A program made the position numbers and the translations under genes. From Actinomycetota bacterium (GTDB taxonomy: Bacteria; Actinomycetota; Humimicrobiia; Humimicrobiales; Humimicrobiaceae): 5,216 bases of DNA. The stretch covers positions 1 to 5,216 of the forward strand of contig JAMCVO010000624.1 in assembly GCA_023475715.1 (NCBI GenBank). Reading direction: 5' to 3'. This document shows, piece after piece, positions 1 through 4,693 of the stretch. Positions within the stretch are counted from its first letter, which is position 1, and every line of letters begins with the position of its first letter. Below the pieces are notes generated by a model. That model did no database searches and was not told the DNA's origin. It worked only from the letters and a program-made list of their open reading frames with translations.

Positions 1-1
1 G

Positions 2-508
2 ATAAGCCAATTCTTTTATATTGTCAGACTAATAGATTATTCCTATAAAACAAATAAAGAAGCCGGTTGTACTGGAAAATTGATTGAACAGGGTTTTTGT
101 AAAAAAGACGAATGGGGTTCCTGTACTTATTGGAATGAATATAAACATCTTAATCAATACGATAAGGAATATGACGATTCTCTTTATGATACCTATGGTT
201 GGCCTGAGTATCTCTATAATTTTAGAAATGGTTATCCCGCTGATATTGTGTATAAAGAATTACGGAAGTTTAGAAGTAAATTTGGCCTTCCTCAGACTAA
301 AGTCATTTATATAGGGTTGGAAAAATTAGCATCTTCCATACGTCTTGCATATCGGGATTTTAAGCCAGATGCAATGAGAATTCGTTCTGCAATTCATACT
401 TTAGAAAAAGTTGGCTTAGTTAAAATCGCTGAAAAGGGAAGCCCCGGTCAGTTTAAAGGCAAGGCAAACGGTTATCTCTTAATTTATCCTCTTCCTCGTC
501 CCCCTTAG
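2..508 (+). CDS. 3' end of a gene; protein with winged-helix-like C-terminus
   Basis: This reading frame is open from the second base of the window to a TAG at 506-508, so 168 residues are visible and the true start lies upstream. A TTG at 80 could be mistaken for a start, but it has no ribosome binding site and the frame continues 26 codons before it. The middle is rich in Tyr, Asp, Trp and Asn (WNEYKHLNQYDKEYDDS and following). The last 60 or so residues read like a winged helix: two amphipathic helices (LEKLASSIRLAY, then AMRIRSAIHTLEKVGLVKI), followed by a Gly/Lys-rich wing and a final strand (GYLLIYPLP). That would fit a DNA-binding tail, as in plasmid or phage replication proteins and some regulators, but I do not recognise the family. 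The fold call is inference from pattern only. The gene ends 226 bases before the next one. Confidence 0.7.
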   Translation: MSQFFYIVRLIDYSYKTNKEAGCTGKLIEQGFCKKDEWGSCTYWNEYKHLNQYDKEYDDSLYDTYGWPEYLYNFRNGYPADIVYKELRKFRSKFGLPQTKVIYIGLEKLASSIRLAYRDFKPDAMRIRSAIHTLEKVGLVKIAEKGSPGQFKGKANGYLLIYPLPRPP

Positions 509-520
509 ATAGGACAACCT

Positions 521-567
521 TTATACAACTTAGTATGCATATACTTAGTTGCACGCTATATGTATAA
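521..567. promoter_or_regulatory. Inverted repeat TTATACA...TGTATAA downstream of the first gene
   Basis: TTATACA at 521-527 is matched by its perfect reverse complement TGTATAA at 561-567. The 33-base interior holds the 8-base palindrome TATGCATA (533-541 area) and two copies of ACTTAGT on either side of it. The symmetry suggests a protein-binding site or a weak stem, but no promoter elements are obvious nearby. It could be chance in AT-rich DNA. Confidence 0.25.
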
Positions 568-602
568 GAGATACTATTACTTTAAATATCCTGAATCGCA
601 AA

Positions 603-616
603 GGTAAATTTTTACC
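603..616. promoter_or_regulatory. Operator-like palindrome GGTAAA-TT-TTTACC
   Basis: GGTAAA and TTTACC form a perfect 6-base inverted repeat around two T bases. It sits about 120 bases before the start of the small Lys/Pro-rich gene and is the cleanest operator-shaped motif in this spacer. No regulator can be named. Confidence 0.25.
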
Positions 617-687
617 GGGTAACAATGAAAATGCATAACTGTGATTCTCCCTTATCAGTGAGATTGTTAAAGTATTTGCGGTCGATA

Positions 688-708
688 CAGTATTAAAAAA
701 CAGTATTA
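688..708. repeat. Direct repeat CAGTATTA, two copies 13 bases apart
   Basis: CAGTATTA occurs at 688-695 and again at 701-708, about 30 bases before the start codon of the small gene at 735. The spacing is slightly more than one helical turn, so it could be a binding site for a dimeric regulator or simply a local duplication. No convincing -35/-10 pair was found in the same spacer. Confidence 0.3.
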
Positions 709-734
709 TTAATCATTAACTTAATGAGGTCACA

Positions 735-941
735 ATGAAAGATCTATTATCTAAGCTAAAAATTAATTTTCCCAAAATTAAACCTTTACCAAAGATAAAG
801 GTCCCAAAGGTAAAATCAATTGGTAAGAATCTTATTTCCCCGGGTTTTCCGGTTATTAAGGGTTTGAAGTTTAGGAAGCCACAAACGCCGTATGTGCGCC
901 AAGGTAAATTGGTAGTTCCTAAAGGGTATTCCGGGCAATGA
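735..941 (+). CDS. Small Lys/Pro-rich basic protein, 68 residues
   Basis: ATG at 735 follows a GAGGT ribosome binding site at 726-730 with a 4-base gap, and the frame ends with TGA at 939-941. The protein has 15 Lys and 9 Pro in 68 residues but only one acidic residue (Asp3), so it is strongly basic. Residues 13-27 repeat the pattern P-K-(I/V)-K three times (PKIKPLPKIKVPKVK). The tail is YVRQGKLVVPKGYSGQ. No signal peptide, membrane segment or Cys is present. The composition would suit nucleic-acid or ribosome binding, or association with an acidic surface, but that is inference and I do not recognise the family. Longer frames on the opposite strand here have no ribosome binding site, which favours this one. 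A long hairpin starts 23 bases after the stop. Confidence 0.6.
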   Translation: MKDLLSKLKINFPKIKPLPKIKVPKVKSIGKNLISPGFPVIKGLKFRKPQTPYVRQGKLVVPKGYSGQ

Positions 942-963
942 TGAATTTCCGGAAGGAATAAGC

Positions 964-1066
964 TGAGGGCGGATTGGTAATATTGGGTTTGGTTTTTCAT
1001 GTGGGTTGAAGGGTTGGATGATCAGGATTCCTGTCAATATACAATCCGTCCTCAATTACTTTTTTT
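964..1066 (+). terminator. Long imperfect hairpin followed by a T run; possible terminator or structured RNA
   Basis: TGAGGGCGGATTG (964-976) is complementary to CAATCCGTCCTCA (1042-1054), with only one G-T wobble in 13 pairs. The pairing resumes inside as ATATTG (980-985) with CAATAT (1035-1040) after a small 3/1 internal loop. The 49-base interior is G/T-rich and ends with a short hairpin, CAGG-ATT-CCTG (1023-1033). Seven T bases follow at 1060-1066, five bases beyond the stem. Its place just after the gene ending at 941 fits a transcription terminator, but the large loop and the gap before the T run are unusual. A folded small RNA is the main alternative. Confidence 0.45.
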
Positions 1067-1529
1067 ATGTCTTTATAAATATTGCTCTTAATCTCTCAAT
1101 TGGGCTCTAAACACTACCATTTTATTATAAATCCTTATTTTTTCATTTTATATTCTAAATTTAATAAACATAACATCTTAAAAAATACCGAAATTTTCAC
1201 GCGCAGTTAAATATTAATAAAATACACTCTCATTTGTCCTCCTACCGTACTTATTAATGTTAAGTTTATTTCTTCATTCTAAATTCAATATCATATTCTT
1301 TATACTCTATACTCATCATTCTTTATTTACTGAACTATTGTTAAATAAAGAGAGGTATATAAATATCTTTAGTTTTATAATTCGTGATTCATATACCAAT
1401 CTTAACAATTAAATCATTAATAAAAGTATGTCCCCGCTATTTTCAATATAACTCTTGTTTTAATGAAATATCTTTTATAACTTTTATTGAATTTCTCTAA
1501 AATATAACAGGCATAAAAAAGAGGACTAT
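1067..1529. other. AT-rich, G-poor non-coding stretch upstream of the nuclease-like gene
   Basis: No coding frame with a ribosome binding site was found on either strand. G is scarce on the + strand, so the region is mostly A, T and C. A short degenerate 7-base repeat lies at 1301-1321. A possible but weak promoter for the gene at 1530 is TATAAC at 1476-1481, preceded by TTGTTT at 1455-1460 (15-base spacing, shorter than usual). The rest looks like ordinary or decayed intergenic DNA. Confidence 0.5.
1301..1321. repeat. Degenerate 7-base tandem repeat (TATACTC x2, ATCATTC)
   Basis: Two exact TATACTC units at 1301-1314 are followed by ATCATTC at 1315-1321, and looser CATTCT-like units lie just before. 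The 7-base period and the shared ACTC core resemble the better-preserved array at 3940-3974. Confidence 0.4.
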
Positions 1530-2093
1530 ATGTTTTTTAAATCCTTTTTCATAGTGCTTACTTCTAAATACCGTTCCTGTTTTTTCACCCTTATTTATTT
1601 ATTCATTGTCCTTTGTATTCTCGCTTCTTCATTTAGCTTAGAAGCCAAATCACGCCGGTTATCTTCCACAACGCATCATAAATCATCTTCAGTCATTCAT
1701 AAATCAACAATATCAAGGAAGCATTCTTCTTCGCATCGATCTTCTTTTTCTGCTGTCCATCATAAATCTTTAAACCTAAGTAATATTTCTACTCGGTCTC
1801 TTTCCAGTTCATTATATAAGAGAAATACATCTCATAAGTCAACATATAAAATTGGCAATACAAAGTATATCGCAGGTGAAAGTTACAAAACCACCGGTCA
1901 ACCTAAGGTTGAAAGAAGTGAATCTGCAAAGAAAAATTTCCTAAAACAGAAAGGATTAACAAAGGTTCCTCCTGGTTATGAAATTGACCATATAATTCCA
2001 CTTTTTAAAGGTGGTCCCGATATTCCATCTAATATGGAATTACTTCCTAAATCTGTACACAAACAAAAATCCGCCCGGGAAAGACAAAAATAA
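1530..2093 (+). CDS. Exported HNH-endonuclease-like protein, 187 residues
   Basis: ATG at 1530 follows GAGGA (1521-1525) with a 4-base gap. The N-terminus has basic residues (Lys13, Arg15) and then a hydrophobic core from about 18 to 37, with a possible Sec cleavage after LEA at 39. Residues 40-110 are low-complexity, rich in Ser, His, Lys, Arg and Thr, and look disordered. The C-terminal domain (about 112-185) carries an HNH pattern: Asp153-His154 in GYEIDHIIPLFKGG, Asn168 in SNMELLPK, and His177 with Lys180 at the end. Enzymes of this superfamily cut nucleic acid using one metal ion held by these residues. There are no Cys pairs in the domain, so it lacks the zinc-finger version. The upstream part (YKTTGQPKVERS) matches a pattern I recall from related HNH proteins. 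Export is predicted, so it may act in the periplasm or outside the cell. Substrate and role (nutrition, competition, DNA uptake) are unknown. It begins the four-gene cluster. Confidence 0.85.
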   Translation: MFFKSFFIVLTSKYRSCFFTLIYLFIVLCILASSFSLEAKSRRLSSTTHHKSSSVIHKSTISRKHSSSHRSSFSAVHHKSLNLSNISTRSLSSSLYKRNTSHKSTYKIGNTKYIAGESYKTTGQPKVERSESAKKNFLKQKGLTKVPPGYEIDHIIPLFKGGPDIPSNMELLPKSVHKQKSARERQK

Positions 2094-2148
2094 TTCCTAT
2101 ATCTCTGCTTTATTATTTTCATAATTGTATAATTTAAATGGAGTATTC

Positions 2149-2535
2149 ATGAAATACATTATCTTTTCCATTTTTCTTTTGGGAATTTTAGTTGCATGTT
2201 TTTATATTCCCATCTCAGCAACACAAGAGGACGAAATCTTTGAATTAAAAAGAAGGATTGCATCTCTTGAAATCAGAGTAGAAAAGCTTGAGAAACTTCT
2301 TGATCCCAGCCCTGAAAAAATAGAACCATCATCTCAAGAATTATGGAAGAATAAAGCAAACTGGAGACAATTGAGAATCGGAATGTCAGAAAATCAGGTT
2401 ATAGATCTATTAGGAGAACCCGTTAAAATTGATGTTACTATTTCTTTTATATATTGGTACTATCCCAATGCACTTAGTGGATCTGTCATGTTTGATAAAA
2501 GTAATCGTAAATTAGAATCGTGGACTGAACCTTAA
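2149..2535 (+). CDS. Exported BamE/SmpA-like domain protein with coiled coil, 128 residues
   Basis: The start is ATG at 2149, preceded by GGAG at 2140-2143 with a 5-base gap; an in-frame TTG at 2125 has no such site. Residues 1-24 form a signal peptide. LVAC at 14-17 matches a lipobox, but the hydrophobic stretch after Cys17 makes ordinary cleavage after ISA (22-24) equally possible. Residues 30-51 form a clean coiled coil: hydrophobic residues at 30, 33, 37, 40, 44, 47 and 51. Residues 72-128 match the SmpA/OmlA (BamE-like) pattern: WRQLRIGMSENQVIDLLGEP, an aromatic strand (FIYWYYP), GSVMFD, and a final LESWTEP. In BamE this small fold binds outer-membrane assembly partners; many stand-alone exported copies have unknown roles. 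It lies 55 bases after the nuclease-like gene. A role as its partner or immunity protein is speculation. Confidence 0.8.
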   Translation: MKYIIFSIFLLGILVACFYIPISATQEDEIFELKRRIASLEIRVEKLEKLLDPSPEKIEPSSQELWKNKANWRQLRIGMSENQVIDLLGEPVKIDVTISFIYWYYPNALSGSVMFDKSNRKLESWTEP

Positions 2536-2601
2536 ATATTTCTTTCTTCAATTATTTCAAATGCTTCTTTTATTTTTCTGAATCAATCGATGAGGTATAA
2601 T

Positions 2602-2799
2602 ATGAACATCAATCGAAATGTTGTTATCATTGCAATTTCAATTCTTTTAGCTTCTTTCATTTTTGCTTGGACTTTTCGTTATGATACAAAAGTTGCAACC
2701 TATGGCTCACAACATATTCTTTATAAAACTGATCGTTGGACAGGTAAGACTTATCAGAAAATTGGTAATTGGGATTCCTGGGAAGAAATAAAAAAATAG
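2602..2799 (+). CDS. Small single-pass membrane protein with DRWTGKTY motif, 65 residues
   Basis: ATG at 2602 is 5 bases after GAGGT (2592-2596). An in-frame ATG at 2590 overlaps that ribosome binding site and is unlikely to be used. The protein has a short N-terminus (MNINRN), one membrane segment at about 7-25, and a 40-residue tail rich in Tyr, Trp and Lys. Arg5 before the segment and the length of the tail suggest an uncleaved anchor with the tail outside the cytoplasm. YKTDRWTGKT (41-50) followed by Trp57 and Trp60 resembles a motif I recall from short hypothetical membrane proteins in several bacteria; no function is known to me. The gene sits 66 bases after the BamE-like gene and 59 before the next, on the same strand, so cotranscription is plausible. 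Confidence 0.7.
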   Translation: MNINRNVVIIAISILLASFIFAWTFRYDTKVATYGSQHILYKTDRWTGKTYQKIGNWDSWEEIKK

Positions 2800-2801
2800 T
2801 T

Positions 2802-2829
2802 ATTATTTAAATAAATAATTTATTATTTA
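2802..2829. repeat. AT-only alternating inverted repeats in the spacer after the small membrane protein
   Basis: ATTATTTA (2802-2809), its reverse complement TAAATAAT (2812-2819), and a second ATTATTTA (2822-2829) follow one another with 2-base gaps. The middle copy can pair with either neighbour, giving two mutually exclusive hairpins just before the strong ribosome binding site at 2845. All pairs are A-T, so the stems are weak. It may be simple-sequence DNA and not a regulatory site. Confidence 0.35.
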
Positions 2830-2858
2830 TAACATTATTAAATTAGGAGGTATAATAT

Positions 2859-3464
2859 ATGGGCTGGCTATTTAAATCTAATTATAACAAAGAAAAAGAA
2901 AGTATAATTAATTATCATGTTAATAAATTCATTGCAGAAGGAGTTAGTCCTAAAGATGCACTTGTAATGACTAAAACATATATCAAAAGAGCTGAAGAAA
3001 ACCTTAATAAACCACAAATAATTATTCCTTTTTATACTGGCAATTGTGATGGTTTATTGAAAGCTGCAAAAGAAAATCAGGCTATCAAAGAATATCTTGA
3101 TTGTATAAGAAAAGAAGGTGTATGTGATAACGACATAAGAGACTGGTACGATAGATCAGCTTTATCAAGAAGTATGCATTTTGAAATAGCGGCACATTAT
3201 AGAGTTAATTTATCAGCACTTTTGTTCACTAAAGGAAGGTCATCTAATGAAATAGAAGACGTACTTATTAAAACATTTCCTGTTTACGGTGAACCTAATG
3301 ATACCTCTAATTATACTGGAGATGATAGACCCTTACCTATTGAATTATGGGGCAGAATTACTAATAAATATGCTTACGATTCGTCTATGTTTAATAATGA
3401 AATACAATCTTTTTCTTCTTTCAATGCTTATATACGTTCATTAATTAGAGAAGGAAATCTTTAA
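2859..3464 (+). CDS. Unrecognised soluble protein, 201 residues
   Basis: ATG at 2859 follows AGGAGGT (2845-2851) with a 7-base gap, the strongest ribosome binding site in the window, and the frame ends with TAA at 3462-3464. No signal peptide or membrane segment is visible, unlike the three genes before it, so the product is probably cytoplasmic. Much of it looks helical: residues 11-50 (NYHVNKFIAEG, then DALVMTKTYIKRAEENL) form two likely helices, and 65-135 continue in the same style. Three Cys lie at 63, 82 and 89. A Pro/Gly-rich stretch at 141-162 (PVYGEPND, GDDRPLP) separates a last part containing WGRITNKYAYDSSMF. I cannot name a family or a catalytic motif. It closes the same-strand cluster, 59 bases after the small membrane protein. 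Its strong ribosome binding site suggests it is translated well. Confidence 0.75.
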   Translation: MGWLFKSNYNKEKESIINYHVNKFIAEGVSPKDALVMTKTYIKRAEENLNKPQIIIPFYTGNCDGLLKAAKENQAIKEYLDCIRKEGVCDNDIRDWYDRSALSRSMHFEIAAHYRVNLSALLFTKGRSSNEIEDVLIKTFPVYGEPNDTSNYTGDDRPLPIELWGRITNKYAYDSSMFNNEIQSFSSFNAYIRSLIREGNL

Positions 3465-3624
3465 TATTTAAATAATACTTTTTGTATGTCATTTTCCATC
3501 TCGGCTATCATCACGCTCTAAAAAACGAACGGACTCTACTACACTATTGCCTGCCCTCGATAGTGCTGGTGTCTTCCTTCCTTTTGAAGATTTTCTCATA
3601 CGTTTCTGTTTTCCTCCCGCCAGA

Positions 3625-3650
3625 CTGCGTCTTGCGGCAAACAGACGCAG
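3625..3650. repeat. Perfect 8-bp hairpin CTGCGTCT...AGACGCAG
   Basis: CTGCGTCT (3625-3632) and AGACGCAG (3643-3650) pair perfectly around a 10-base loop. No T run follows on the + strand, so it is not a standard terminator. Further stems lie nearby: GAGGCAC (3656-3662) with GTGCCTC (3698-3704); TGTCT (3773-3777) with AGACA (3784-3788) inside GTTC/GAAC; and CCCG (3810-3813) with CGGG (3819-3822). Confidence 0.5.
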
Positions 3651-3830
3651 AACTCGAGGCACTCTCATCCTCTACATTCCTTACTCTGAACTCTTTCGTG
3701 CCTCTTGTCCTGCTAAACGTATTCGCAAAATTGAGCAGGTAAGTCCGGCGTCAGCCCCCAGCACGTTCCGTTTGTCTTTCCTCAGACAGAACAGCACTCC
3801 CAGCCGCATCCCGTTCTTCGGGAAAAAGAC

Positions 3831-3953
3831 TGCTCTCCCCTCATCCCTACCTTTCAGTTATCAAACTTCAATTTTTATATAGTATGGATAATTGTTAATT
3901 GAAGATTGATAACTTTCTCAACCTCGCACTCTTTTTTCCTACACTCTGCACTC
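3831..3953. repeat. Diverged direct repeat, copy A
   Basis: This stretch matches 4211-4330 at an offset of 380-381 bases. The match runs from TGCTC and CTCATCC, through CAAACT and AATTTTT, to the shared GATTGATAACT (3904-3914), and on into C-rich sequence ending in ACTC-type words. Copy A contains the better-preserved inverted repeat (3856-3914). Confidence 0.6.
3856..3914. repeat. 18-bp inverted repeat within copy A
   Basis: AGTTATCAAACTTCAATT (3856-3873) pairs with AATTGAAGATTGATAACT (3897-3914) at 17 of 18 positions around a 23-base interior; the only mismatch is A-A at pair 10. It could act as a hairpin in RNA or as short terminal repeats of a small mobile or intergenic element. Confidence 0.65.
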
Positions 3954-3974
3954 TTAACTCAGCACTCCCCACTC
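3940..3974. repeat. Degenerate 7-base tandem array, five units ending in ACTC
   Basis: Five consecutive 7-mers read TACACTC, TGCACTC, TTAACTC, AGCACTC and CCCACTC. The last four bases are constant and the first three vary. An isolated sixth unit, CGCACTC, lies at 3925-3931. A more decayed version of the same pattern is at 1301-1321. The array directly follows repeat copy A. Confidence 0.6.
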
Positions 3975-4130
3975 CTTTAATGCTGCTCTGATCTTCGGAA
4001 ATCCAACGGAACAAGCTGCCCTCAAGCTCATTTGTTGGTCGGGATACTCCGTTCGCACTGCCTTAGGTATCCACCACATTTCATTTAAGGCATTGCTCTC
4101 TATCCATGGCAGCTTTTGGTCAGGCAACTT
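3954..4130 (-). pseudogene. Possible decayed gene fragment on the minus strand
   Basis: On the minus strand a frame is open for 58 codons between an in-frame TAA (complement of 4131-4133) and a TAA at 3954-3956. It has no start codon with a ribosome binding site, yet its translation looks protein-like: LPWIESNALNEMWWIPKAV, then YPDQQMSLRAACSVGFPKIR, then AALKEWGVLS. Elements recur 46 codons apart in the same frame: VGY before the upstream stop and VGF here, with LPDQ and YPDQ between them. This suggests a remnant of a repeat-containing coding sequence, or a GC-rich repeat that happens to stay open. The final codons run into the 7-base array, which argues against a functional gene. Confidence 0.2.
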
Positions 4131-4210
4131 TTATCGGTATCCAACGCACTGTGCCCCCTCTTTTTTATTAAGGCATCCTCCGACAGACCCGCTTACCCAC
4201 CAAGAAAGAA

Positions 4211-4330
4211 TGCTCCCCTCTCATCCACCCATTCGACACTTCTCAAACTGTAATTTTTTATGGAACGAATAATTGACAATTGCAGATTGATAACTGTCCC
4301 GCCCACGCAATCTTTTTCCACACATTCACC
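4211..4330. repeat. Diverged direct repeat, copy B, with degraded inverted repeat 4238-4295
   Basis: This is the second copy of the 3831-3953 repeat. Its inverted repeat has arms at 4238-4255 and 4278-4295 around a 22-base interior, with 14 standard pairs, one G-T pair and three mismatches. The A-A mismatch at pair 10 is the same as in copy A, which supports common descent. At pair 13 copy A has T-A and copy B has G-C, a double change that keeps the pair. Confidence 0.55.
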
Positions 4331-4693
4331 CAGCGTTTCTGTCGTCGGTATTATATAATCTCCTCACCACCAATCACAGTGCTAATTCATATATTTCCTC
4401 CCCCTACCTTCCCCGCTGGTTTTGTCGGCTACGCATTAAAAACCTCAAACCGCATGCTCCGCCGCCAAAATCCAGAGCCACGTTTCGTTAGCCTTGTGCC
4501 AATATCCTATATTTTGAATCAATTCAACACTTTGCACTAAATAAGTTTTATGATATGGAACTTTAGTTATAAATTTCAGTTACATAAGTATCATTATTAA
4601 AGCCCTCACGAATACTATATTTAATTTCTCTTTTTGCTCTTTAATTCCTATTTAATCGCTAAATTTATTTTTTTAAAATAGGAGTACCCACCA

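Larger units (their letters stand above)
3465..4693. other. 1.2 kb repeat-rich region without a convincing gene
   Basis: From about 3485 to 4505 the base composition is close to half G+C, against about one third around it, and the + strand is rich in C and T and poor in G. It holds several hairpins, a pair of diverged direct repeats 380 bases apart, a 7-base tandem array and shared short words such as CGTTTCTGT (3601 and 4334) and CCCTACCTT (3845 and 4402). Frames of 80-110 codons exist on the + strand, but they start at TTG without a ribosome binding site and overlap one another. The last 150 bases before 4694 return to AT-rich sequence; I found no clear promoter there. It is most likely a cluster of diverged intergenic repeats, possibly with remnants of lost genes. 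Confidence 0.55.

Noticed and set aside
84..314. 76-codon + strand frame inside the first gene
   Set aside because: It is out of frame within a longer frame that is open across the window edge; it is a shadow.
625..696. 23-codon frame in the 509-734 spacer
   Set aside because: It is very short, without a clear ribosome binding site or recognisable features.
716..1000. 94-codon frame on the minus strand over the small basic gene
   Set aside because: It has no ribosome binding site and lies opposite a frame with a good one; its translation has no recognisable features. A second minus-strand frame at 816-1055 is rejected for the same reason.
964..1054. Retron non-coding RNA
   Set aside because: The long inverted repeat is suggestive, but no reverse transcriptase gene lies in the window.
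2094..2858. Integron cassette array
   Set aside because: The even gaps suggested it, but I found no paired RYYYAAC/GTTRRRY core sites or attC-like symmetry in the three spacers.
3465..3483. Terminator after the 201-residue gene (TATTTAAATA then TTTTT)
   Set aside because: The palindrome is only ten A-T bases with no real loop, too weak to call a terminator.
3482..3882. Two overlapping + strand frames of 86 and 111 codons (3482-3742 and 3547-3882)
   Set aside because: Both start at TTG without a ribosome binding site, overlap each other in different frames and lie in low-G repeat DNA, where stop codons are rare on this strand.
3940..3974. CRISPR array
   Set aside because: The 7-base unit is far too short and there are no spacers between repeats.
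4280..4540. 86-codon + strand frame starting within repeat copy B
   Set aside because: It has a TTG start without a ribosome binding site and its first part is the conserved repeat itself.
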